DNA of 64,000 nucleotides from contig NZ_AP027079.1 of NCBI RefSeq assembly GCF_030295385.1, positions 1,984,001-2,048,000 on the forward strand, in the 5' to 3' direction. Within the stretch, counting starts at the first letter, position 1, and each line of letters begins with the position of its first letter. Source of the DNA: Geothrix oryzae (GTDB taxonomy: Bacteria > Acidobacteriota > Holophagae > Holophagales > Holophagaceae). This document shows positions 1 through 8,000 of the stretch, piece after piece. Position numbers and translations under genes: made by a program. Below the pieces are notes generated by a model. The model did not search any database. It saw only the letters and a list, made by a program, of their open reading frames with translations, and had not been told where the DNA came from.

Positions 1-1
1 G

Positions 2-37
2 TGGGTGAACGGCGTGGAAGTGCCCCTGGCACACTAG
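2..37 (+). CDS. 3' end of an unidentified upstream gene (partial)
   Basis: The second reading frame is open from the window edge and ends in a TAG at 35-37, five bases before the rpe start. It encodes only WVNGVEVPLAH. The spacing is typical of an operon partner of rpe. Eleven residues are too few to name the product, and the frame could be chance. Confidence 0.35.
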   Translation, partial: WVNGVEVPLAH

Positions 38-41
38 AGCC

Positions 42-740
42 ATGAGCCACCCCTCGAGCCTCCGCCCCGCCGCCCCCCTGCTGGCCCCGTCCCTGCTCTC
101 CGCGGACTTCACGCGGCTGGGCGAAGAGCTGCGGATGATCGAGACCGCCGGGGCCCAGGTGGTGCATGTGGATGTCATGGACGGCCGCTTCGTGCCGAAC
201 ATCACCATCGGCCTGCCCGTGGTGGAGAGCCTGCGGAAGGCCACGGCGCTGCCCCTGGACTGCCACCTGATGATCGTGGAGCCTCTGCGCTACGCCGCCG
301 AGTTCGTGAGGGCCGGCGCCGACTGGGTGAGCGTCCATCAGGAGGCCGATCTCCACCTGCACCGCACCCTGGCCGCCATCCGCCAGGCCGGCGGCAAGGC
401 CGGCGTGGTGCTGAACCCGGGCACCCCGGTGGAGACGCTGGTGGATCTCGTCGGCGACTTCGACTTCGTGCTGCTCATGAGCGTGAATCCCGGCTTCGGC
501 GGCCAGAGCTTCATTCCCCGCGTGCTCGACAAGGTGAAGCGTCTGGATGCCCTCCGCACCGAGCGCGGCGTGCCCTTCTTCATCCAGGTGGACGGCGGCG
601 TGAGCCTGAAGAACGCCGGGGATCTGGTGCGGGCCGGCGCCGACTGCCTCGTGGCGGGCAACGCCGTGTTCAAGGCCGCGGATCCGCGCATCGCCGTGAC
701 GGACCTGCTGGGAGGGATGGCCGCCGGCCGCCGGGCCTGA
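42..740 (+). CDS. rpe: Ribulose-phosphate 3-epimerase
   Basis: Interconverts ribulose 5-phosphate and xylulose 5-phosphate in the cytosolic pentose phosphate pathway. The 232-residue protein has the full TIM-barrel signature: LAPSLLSADF near the N-terminus, HVDVMDGRFVPN with the metal/catalytic Asp at about residues 43-54, the HLMIVEP strand, NPGFGGQSF and the C-terminal DGGVSLKN phosphate-binding strand. Length matches the family (about 220-230). The ATG is the first in frame, and the short Pro/Ala-rich N-terminal lead makes a slightly later true start possible. The upstream gene stops five bases before it, suggesting co-transcription. The family assignment is secure. Confidence 0.95.
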   Translation: MSHPSSLRPAAPLLAPSLLSADFTRLGEELRMIETAGAQVVHVDVMDGRFVPNITIGLPVVESLRKATALPLDCHLMIVEPLRYAAEFVRAGADWVSVHQEADLHLHRTLAAIRQAGGKAGVVLNPGTPVETLVDLVGDFDFVLLMSVNPGFGGQSFIPRVLDKVKRLDALRTERGVPFFIQVDGGVSLKNAGDLVRAGADCLVAGNAVFKAADPRIAVTDLLGGMAAGRRA

Positions 741-913
741 GCCTCCGGTCCGCTGCAGGATGCCACGCGCCCCAGGGCCCGCAGGCCACCGGCGCAGCGA
801 CAAGTCTCCAACTCACAATCACATCCCTGCGCATGGCCCCGGAGTGGCACCAGATCTGCTACCGAGGCATCCAATCCAGTGCCCGACTCGAAGGCCTGGC
901 CAGGGAGGCACCC

Positions 914-1690
914 ATGACACGGCATCGACGCGCAAGCACCTGGGCCCTGCTGCTGATGGTGGCGGGCCTCCACCTGAACGCCCAGCACGACCGCCGGGAG
1001 GAGGAAGCCCGCCCCCGGCGGCCGCAGGAGGGTCGCTCCCAGCCCGGCCGAAGCCTCGGTCGGGACCAGGACCGGGGCCGGGAGGCGCCGGTCCGGTCCG
1101 CCCAGGCCCCCCGGGAGCGGGGGTTCGAGGAGCGCCCGCGTCCGGAGCAACCTCGGCGGGGCGAACCGGAGCGGCTCCGGCGGGCCGAGGAAGTCCGGCC
1201 ACGCCCGGAACCGCGGCCTGAGCGGAGGGAATCCGCCGTCCCCCGGGGCGCCCCTCCCACCCGGGACCTGGGCCGCCCGGTCCGTCCCGAGGCCGCCCGC
1301 GCCTGGCAGGCCCGGGAATCCTGGCGCCGGGACGCCTGGCCCGCCCGCCCCTCCTGGCGGGAGCACCGGGCCCACCGCTGGGAAAGCGAGCACCGCACCT
1401 GGGCCCAGCGCGGAGGCTACGGCGGCTACCGCATCCCCGAGCCGCAGTTCGTGGCCCGCTTCGGCGACCGGCACGCGTTCCGGATCGGGAGCCGCCCCGT
1501 GATCTACCGCGGCTACCCCCGGTTCCGCTGCGGCGGCTACTGGTTCCTCATCGTGGACCCCTGGCCCGAGTTCTGGGCGGACGAGTGGTATCTGTGGGAC
1601 GACATGTACATCGACGATGCCTTCGACGGCTACTACCTCACGAGCCGCCGCCACCCGGGCATCCGGCTGGCGATCATGGTCTCGCTGTAG
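914..1690 (+). CDS. Arg/Pro-rich secreted protein of unknown function
   Basis: The 258-residue product begins with a signal-peptide-like segment (MTRHRRASTWALLLMVAGLHLNAQ). A strongly basic, low-complexity stretch rich in Arg, Pro and Glu follows to about residue 160. The C-terminal 90 residues are ordered-looking and aromatic, with several Tyr/Trp and a WPEFW motif. I chose the ATG at 914 because it gives the signal sequence and follows an AGGGAGG-like ribosome site; an earlier in-frame ATG at 833 lacks both. The C-terminal part resembles small YXWXV-type periplasmic proteins, but I cannot assign a family. The 3' end overlaps the convergent GIY-YIG gene by 17 bp. Confidence 0.7.
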   Translation: MTRHRRASTWALLLMVAGLHLNAQHDRREEEARPRRPQEGRSQPGRSLGRDQDRGREAPVRSAQAPRERGFEERPRPEQPRRGEPERLRRAEEVRPRPEPRPERRESAVPRGAPPTRDLGRPVRPEAARAWQARESWRRDAWPARPSWREHRAHRWESEHRTWAQRGGYGGYRIPEPQFVARFGDRHAFRIGSRPVIYRGYPRFRCGGYWFLIVDPWPEFWADEWYLWDDMYIDDAFDGYYLTSRRHPGIRLAIMVSL

Positions 1691-1925
1691 CCGCCAGCGC
1701 CGCCTTCGCCTTCCGCCGCATCCGCTTGATCTCCCGCTCCCGGCGCAGGGCCTCGCCCTTCGCGCCGCACCGCTCGCGGTAGACCAGCTCCAGCGGGCCG
1801 CGGCCCCGGGTGTACTTGGCCCCCTTCCCCGCCTGATGCTGCGCCAGGCGCGCCGCCACATCGAGGGCGATGCCGCAGTAGAGCGTGCCATCGCCGCAGC
1901 GGAGCAGATACACCCACCAGTTCAC
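1674..1925 (-). CDS. GIY-YIG domain protein (YhbQ/UPF0213-like)
   Basis: A single-domain GIY-YIG nuclease-fold protein of 83 residues. It opens with WWVYLLRCGDGTLYCGIA, where VYLL is the GIY equivalent and LYCGI the YIG equivalent. A basic ARLAQHQAGKGAKYTRGRGP segment and a VYRERCGAKGEALRREREIK helix follow, both characteristic of the small UPF0213 group. Members are thought to cut DNA, but the physiological role of this class is mostly undefined. Its ATG overlaps the stop of the upstream SpoIID-like gene by four bases, so it is probably the last gene of the minus-strand operon running from 12960. Confidence 0.85.
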   Translation of the reverse strand: MNWWVYLLRCGDGTLYCGIALDVAARLAQHQAGKGAKYTRGRGPLELVYRERCGAKGEALRREREIKRMRRKAKAALAATARP

Positions 1926-3415
1926 GGCGTCCGCCAGGAAGCCGGGAACGCTTCATCGAGGATCTGTTCAGCCGTGGCGCCATGGGCCGCGCGGAATCGG
2001 GCGGTGGCGAGGCAGAGGCCCGCGTTGTGGCCCCACCCGACGCCCCGGAGCCGGAGGGAGCCATCCGGCCCGACCTCGCCTTCGCAGGCGTTGCTGGGCC
2101 AGGCCGTCCATCCGAAGCGGCGGCCCGCGGCCAGCCGCAGGTCCTCCACCGCGTAGGGCCCCGAATCTCCCAGGCTGAGGCCGCGCTGGCCCGGCTTCAA
2201 CCCCGGCCGCACATCCCGCTTCAGGGCTGCCACCTCCGCGGCATCGAGGGAGCGCTCCCATGTGGACCAGCGGTCTCCGGGCACATCGACCGCACTGCCC
2301 GATTCGGCTGGGCCCTCGCCCCACACCTCCCGGGGGGAAAGCTCCTGGCCCCCCGCGGAGCCCGTGAAGAAGGCCCAGCGTGGGTCCAATGGCAGATCAG
2401 GTAGCGAAGCCACGGCGGCGAGCGTCGTGTCCGCGGCCGCCCCGCGCACGACCGCGCAGTGGGTCAGAGGACAAAGGGCGCCGCCGGGGTGCTGGTGGCC
2501 ATGCCCCTCCAGCCACCGGTCGAGCACGGCCGCCAGGGCCCGGCGGGCTTCCACCGGGGCGTCGGCTCCCAGCTCCCCCTCGGTGGCCGCGGCGATCCAG
2601 GCTTTCCGGGAGGCGGTCCAGGCGACCCGCCAGCCGTGGGCGGCGGCCTGCACGCGGACCGCGCCACGCAGGTCGTGGACGGGAAATCCTGGAGAGAACC
2701 GCACATGGCCGCGAAAGCGCCAGGATCTTCCGACCCGATGGGGCAGCCGCAGGCCGTTGACCACCAGAGGCCCTCGGAGGCGCTCGGCGGGCCAGACCAC
2801 CGTGACCTGGTCCGCCAGGGTGGCCGAGTCCTTCACCCACGCCTCGGAGGGCCGGTTCTGCACCCCGGGCGGCGACGGCAGGACCCCACCCTGGAGCCAG
2901 GCCCGGAGCCACCGGTACGCCCATGCCTGCTCCCGGGTGGTGCCGCTGGCCAGGGCCCGGTCCAGACGATCCTGCAGGGCCCCGGCGGGTCGCTCCGCCT
3001 TGGCGGCCAGAGGGTGTCGATGACCCTCTGCGAAGAGGCAGCGGGCCTCCTCCTCCCAGCGCCGGAGACCTTGGGCGGCCAGCCGGCGGTGGGTCAGTTC
3101 GTGGCGCAGGATCGCCCCCAGATCCCGCCGTTGCAGCTGCACCCAAGGCCGCAGGTGGAGGGTGCCTCCCGACCACTGCGCCGCCCGGCCCGGCGGCGCG
3201 CCCGTGGACCGCTCAAAGGAGCCCGCGTCCAGGTGGATCAGCACCGTCCAGGGTCCCGGCGGCCAGGGTCCCTGCCCCGCCGTCACCGAGAAGGCCGCGC
3301 GAAGCGTCGCCTCGACCATGGGCCGGACCTCGATGTCCCCCTCGAACACCGGCGGAGTGAAGGCGGGATGGCCCTGCGACGCGGGCAGCACGAGTGTGGC
3401 GAGCGGCAGGAACAT
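1922..3415 (-). CDS. Secreted SpoIID/LytB-like protein with an HELTH motif
   Basis: 497 residues. A short hydrophobic N-terminus (MFLPLATLVLPASQG) suggests export. Residues 105-109 read HELTH, an HExxH-type zinc-metalloprotease signature, inside the segment AILRHELTHRRLA. The last 40 residues (GVGWGHNAGLC, then an AHGATAEQIL helix) match the C-terminal signature of SpoIID/LytB proteins, which cut or bind peptidoglycan. The start ATG shares one base with the stop of the penicillin-binding-like gene upstream (TGATG), which supports translational coupling. I infer that this gene and its neighbour together do what E. coli YfaQ does, but that correspondence is from memory and uncertain. Confidence 0.7.
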   Translation of the reverse strand: MFLPLATLVLPASQGHPAFTPPVFEGDIEVRPMVEATLRAAFSVTAGQGPWPPGPWTVLIHLDAGSFERSTGAPPGRAAQWSGGTLHLRPWVQLQRRDLGAILRHELTHRRLAAQGLRRWEEEARCLFAEGHRHPLAAKAERPAGALQDRLDRALASGTTREQAWAYRWLRAWLQGGVLPSPPGVQNRPSEAWVKDSATLADQVTVVWPAERLRGPLVVNGLRLPHRVGRSWRFRGHVRFSPGFPVHDLRGAVRVQAAAHGWRVAWTASRKAWIAAATEGELGADAPVEARRALAAVLDRWLEGHGHQHPGGALCPLTHCAVVRGAAADTTLAAVASLPDLPLDPRWAFFTGSAGGQELSPREVWGEGPAESGSAVDVPGDRWSTWERSLDAAEVAALKRDVRPGLKPGQRGLSLGDSGPYAVEDLRLAAGRRFGWTAWPSNACEGEVGPDGSLRLRGVGWGHNAGLCLATARFRAAHGATAEQILDEAFPASWRTP

Positions 3416-4221
3416 CAGCCCTTCAGCCCGAGGATTTCCCGGATTCGGACGAGCCCCTCCTGCTTGCCCCGGCCCCTGGGCAGATGGAGCACCACGATGG
3501 CCGAGCCCTTGCCGCCGGCCACCCAGGCGCTGGTGGCCGTGGGGTCGCCCGGAACCGGAGCCGTGCCGGTCTTGAACCACCACTGTTCCTTGCCGAAGAG
3601 GGCGTTGAACTCGACCCAGTAGCCCGCCAGGAACCGCTTGCCGAAGGTCACGACCTCAGCCTTGTCGGGTTCCATGAGCCAGCGGAGGAAGGCTTCGGGG
3701 CTGGTGCGCAGCAGGTCGCCGTCGCCGACCCAGGCTGGCGTCAGTGGCGGCAGGAGATCCCCGGGCGGCAGGCGCCGGCCCAGGAAAGGCGCGAACACCT
3801 CTTCCATGCGGACCCGGGCCGCGGCCTCGCCGTAGTCCTGCCTCCAGTGCATCTGGGCATCGCCGATCCAGGCCAGGAAGGCGAGGTTGCAGCTCTCCTT
3901 CAGGGCCGTGCCCAGATCCACCCGACCGTGGCCCTCCCGGTTCCAGCAGTGGAAGGAACCCGCCGCGCCCGTGCACTTGTACCGCACGCCCTGGCTGGCC
4001 CAGTCGGAGCCTTCGAGGCGCATCCACACCAGCTTCGCGAGGCTGCCCATGGGCGCCTCCCGGCCGGCCTCGCCGTAGACCCGCACCTCGCCATCGCCCA
4101 GCGTGATGGCGAAGCCTTCACCGGGTTGCAGGGCGGGCGACTTGGGGATGTCGGGCGCCGGCTGGATCGCCGCGAGGCAGGTGGCCGCGAGCGCGAACAG
4201 GATGCCCCTAGGGTTCCACAT
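3415..4221 (-). CDS. Penicillin-binding/DUF2300-like secreted protein (YfaQ-like)
   Basis: 268 residues with a signal-like N-terminus (MWNPRGILFALAATCLAAIQ). The three motifs of serine penicillin-recognising enzymes appear in order: S60-L-A-K63 (SxxK), S110-C-N112 (SxN) and K217-T-G-T220 (KTG). A Cys pair (residues 83 and 92) lies between the first two, and another Cys is within SCN itself. This implies a periplasmic transpeptidase, carboxypeptidase or beta-lactamase-like fold. The gene sits in a yfa-type macroglobulin operon where E. coli has the DUF2300 protein YfaQ. It overlaps the preceding YfaP-like gene by 14 bp and the next by one base. The motifs are seen directly; the activity is inferred. 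Confidence 0.75.
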   Translation of the reverse strand: MWNPRGILFALAATCLAAIQPAPDIPKSPALQPGEGFAITLGDGEVRVYGEAGREAPMGSLAKLVWMRLEGSDWASQGVRYKCTGAAGSFHCWNREGHGRVDLGTALKESCNLAFLAWIGDAQMHWRQDYGEAAARVRMEEVFAPFLGRRLPPGDLLPPLTPAWVGDGDLLRTSPEAFLRWLMEPDKAEVVTFGKRFLAGYWVEFNALFGKEQWWFKTGTAPVPGDPTATSAWVAGGKGSAIVVLHLPRGRGKQEGLVRIREILGLKG

Positions 4222-5077
4222 CGAAGGTCCCCAGGGTGGCCGGGCCCGCGCCCGGCAGAATGAGGCGTTCCCAGATCCAGCGGCGCTCCTGGTCGGTGCC
4301 GCCATCCAGCACCGCCTCCACCCGGATGCGGGCGGGCCGGCCTCCGCGCCAGCCGCCGGTCCACTTCAGCGTGTAAGTGCCTGGAGGGGGCGTGTCGTGG
4401 GTGTACTCGCCGGACCAGCGGAGCATGCCGCCGGAGGGCGTGCGACGCCCGCCCGTGGCCAGGGCCCCGTCGGGTTCCAGAACCTGGAGGCTGCCCCCGG
4501 TGTACTCGTCATTGGCCTGGATGCTGACGACGCGGAGCCGCGTCCGCGCCGTGGACACCCACCAGCTGCGGACCACTTTCAGTCCCGAGTCGGGTTCGAG
4601 GATCTCCAGGCGGTTCTCGCCGTTCTGGGCCGTGAGCTCGGTGACCAGAGTCGTGCCCACCCGGGCGGACCAGGTGTGCGTCGCGCCGTTGAACCAGACC
4701 CTCAGGGTGCGCTGGCGCCAGGCCTGGCGCGCCGTCTCGGCTTCCCGCTGGAGCCGCTCCTGTCGCAGCTGCTCGGCGGTGCGGGTGTCCTCCGTGCGGC
4801 CATCCCCACCGTCACCCTCGTATTCGTCCTCGTCGTAGCGCGGCGCAGCCTCGTCCTTCGGCGGGTTGGGATCCTTCGGGTCCACCAGCTTGATGCGCAG
4901 GCTCACCGCACGATCGCTGGACCAGCCGCCGAGGGCGGGCGACAGCTCCATCCGCCAGGCCTTCAGGTCCGGCACATAGGCGGCGGCCGGCGGCTTCGCG
5001 GACTTCGGCGACGGCGCCTTCTGGGCCCAGAGCCCCGTGGCCGCCAGCAGCAGGATCGGCACCATCCAGCGGTTCAT
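4208..5077 (-). CDS. yfaP: YfaP-like DUF2135 secreted protein
   Basis: 289 residues with a clear signal peptide (MNRWMVPILLLAATGLWAQK). A Pro/Asp/Glu-rich linker, a helical segment rich in Arg/Gln/Glu (about residues 90-120) and a beta-rich C-terminal half follow. The stretch GGSLQVLEPDGALATGGRR and the nearby TYTLKWTGGWRGG match the DUF2135 pattern of a (D)LxVxEPDG strand plus a GTYxV strand seen in E. coli YfaP. Function is unknown; YfaP-type proteins accompany bacterial alpha-2-macroglobulins and are probably periplasmic. The start overlaps the macroglobulin stop by four bases (ATGA). Confidence 0.75.
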   Translation of the reverse strand: MNRWMVPILLLAATGLWAQKAPSPKSAKPPAAAYVPDLKAWRMELSPALGGWSSDRAVSLRIKLVDPKDPNPPKDEAAPRYDEDEYEGDGGDGRTEDTRTAEQLRQERLQREAETARQAWRQRTLRVWFNGATHTWSARVGTTLVTELTAQNGENRLEILEPDSGLKVVRSWWVSTARTRLRVVSIQANDEYTGGSLQVLEPDGALATGGRRTPSGGMLRWSGEYTHDTPPPGTYTLKWTGGWRGGRPARIRVEAVLDGGTDQERRWIWERLILPGAGPATLGTFDVEP

Positions 5078-8000
5078 CGCGCACCCCCGTCCTGCACCTT
5101 CAGGTCCAACCCGTCGCTGGTGACCCACTGCCCCTCGTTCGACATGAGGCTCAGCTTGGCCGGGCGCAGCCGATAGGTGCCCGCCATGCCTGCGCGGAGC
5201 AGGATGCGCACGGTGTGGGTGTTCCAGCTCCAGGTGCGGTGGAACAGGAAGGTCACCTTGTCGGAATGGACCTCGACGCGGGGCTTCATCCAGGTGTCGG
5301 AAGCGCCCTCTTCGGTGAAGGACTTGCCCTCGAGCACGAAGCCCTCGAGCTTCACGGTGGGGTTGAGCCCGCCCGGAATGGGCACTTCGAGCATCACATA
5401 GTCCGCGTCCCGGTCCGTGCGGAACTGCACTTCCATCCAGGCTTCGTCGCCGGCCTTCAAGGTTCCGGTCCAGGGCTGGCGGATCCATCCCTGACGGGCA
5501 TTGCCCGTCTCCTGGGGCGTCCGAAGCTTCCACAGATGGCGGGTCACCGACAGGCGCAGCGCCGAGGAGGCCTCGGCCTTGGTCACACCGGCCGCGCTGC
5601 CGGGTACCTGGTAGGCGTAGGTCCAGACCAGCAGGCCCCGGCCGCTGGCCGTGACCGTCACGGGCTTCGGCTCCGCCATCAGGTGGCCGCCGGCCCTCGG
5701 TTCCCGGGCATTCCAGCGCCGCGCCTCGGGCCGCTCCTTGAACTCGAAGGCGGGACCGCCCTGCACCGCCGCCTGGATGGCCAGGGGCCCCCAGTCCAGC
5801 TTGCGGGTCTTCATGAGGTAGGGAAGCAGCTCCACGATCTGCGAGGTGCTCCAGGTGGAATACCAGCCGTAGCCGCGGTACTCGGAGGCCAGGAAGGTCT
5901 CCCCCTGGCGGATCAGCGGGGACTGCGGCTTCGCCAGGCAGAGGGCCTTCAGGGCCATCACCGTGGGCACCACATCGCCCGAGGCGTAGCTCCACCAGTC
6001 CTCCCGGCGGCCCTCCCAGCGGGCCAGCCCGCCCTTCAGCACCGCCCGCTGCTCCAGCCGCTCGGCCAGGGCCGCGGCCTTGGGATGCCGGACCTGGGCG
6101 GCCGCGAGGGCCGTCATGGCCAGCACATGATTGCCGCTCCAAGCGCCCTTCAGCACCTTGTCCGCGGCGCTGTCCACCAGCCCCGCGACGGGTTCTCCCG
6201 TCTGGGCCAGCGACAGGAGCAGGAAGGCCGCGTCGGCCTGAGGGTCCGCGCTGCGGCCCCGACCGCCCTGACCGCCTTGGCCAGAGGCCTGGTCAGCTTG
6301 CCGGGCCGCCTGCTGGAACAGGCTCATGGCGGCCTGGCGGCCCCGGCGGTAGACGCCCTCGTCCACGGTGTAGCCCAGGCGCTTCATGGTCGCGAAACTC
6401 TGGATGGCGTAGCCCGTGGTGTGGGGATTGGCGTCCAGGCCGAAATCCCCGGGCGCGTACCACCCCCAGCCGCCATTGGGCTGCTGGTAGCCGTAGACCT
6501 TGAACACGCCGTTGCGGATGTTGCGGTCCAGGTCCGTGAGCTTCTTCCAGTCGAGGTCGGGCATGGCGCCCTGCTTCACCAGGTCGGCCACCAGCAGGTT
6601 GGGCACGAAACTCGACAGGGTCTGCTCCACGCAGCCGTATGGATACCCGATGAGGTAGGGCAGCGACGGCGCCGCCAGGTGTTCGAGGTTGCCCACGGGC
6701 GTGAGCACCAGGCTCGCCTCGCCCTTGGCGCCGGGCGGGACGGGAACCGTGAAGGTCTGGGCTCCGCCGTCCAGCACGACGGAGCCGGACATGGAGGCCG
6801 GCACCAGCTGGTCGAGCACGGTGACGCGCTGCCGCTCGGCGTCCTTCAGGCCACCGCCCTCGACACGGGCCGTGACCGTGAGGGGTCCGGTCTTGTCGGA
6901 GAAGAGCGGCAGGGCGAAGCGGAACTCGCCCTGGTCCGGCAGGCTGAAGGCACCCTCGGGCGACCCCGTGACGCGCCCGTTCTGCACTTCCAGGCGGACC
7001 TTCCCCTGGATGGGCTGGCCCGAGAGGTTACGCACCAGCGCGATGGCCCGGGCCTCTTCGCCCACGCTGAGGGTGCGCGGCAGCGCGAGGGCCACCTGCA
7101 GGGGCTTGGCAGCGGGTTTGGAGCTGCGGCCCACGCCCACCTTGGTATCGGCGGTGACGGCCGTGGCCGTGGCCCGCCAGGCCGTGAGGTTGTCCGGCAG
7201 CACCAGATCCACGCTGGCCCTCCCGTCGCGGCCCGCGGCCACGAAGGGCGCCCAGTGGGCCGTGTCCTTGAAGTTCTGGCGCACCTTGTCGTCGTCATCG
7301 GCCTTGAACTCGCCGCGCTTCGTCTGCTTGAGGCTCCATACGGGCCGCTGCCGGCGCAGCAGGTCGTGGAAGCTCCAGTCGGTGGAGCCCGAGCGCAGCA
7401 CGCCGTGGCGGCGCGTGGGATGGAAGAATCGAACGGGATCCGGATGCAGCTCCTGGCTCAGGGCGTAGATGGCTTCGTCTACCACACCCACGCTGAGGTC
7501 GGCGGGCGCCGGGCGCCCGGAGGCATCCTTCACCTCCACGGATACCTTCATGGGCTGGCCGGGCTGGTAGCGCTCCTTGTCCGTGGTCACGGCCACCTGC
7601 AGGCGGCGGTCCCGCTTCGGCACGCGGAGGGGCACTTCCACCATCTGGCGGCGGCCCTCCGCCACGATCTCGAACACAGCCCACACATTGGGCTGCATGG
7701 CCGCGGTCACGGGGATGTCCACCAGGGCGGTGGTGCCCTGAACCAGGCGCGTCTGCCGCTGGCCCAGGGCCTCGTGCTCGAGGGCCCAGTGCAGGGTGAG
7801 CCTGGGCCGGGGCAGCTGCACGAGCACCCGAGCGGTGTCGCCGGGCTGGTACTCGGGCTTGTCCGCCGCGGCGCGGAGATCCGGCACGGCCGGCAGGGGC
7901 GTCCCTTCGGCGGCCACGGTGATCTGGCGCTGGGCCGTGACGGGCCGGCCCTTGGCGTCTTTCGCCTCGGCCACCAGCAGGAAGGCCCCGCCTTCGGGAA

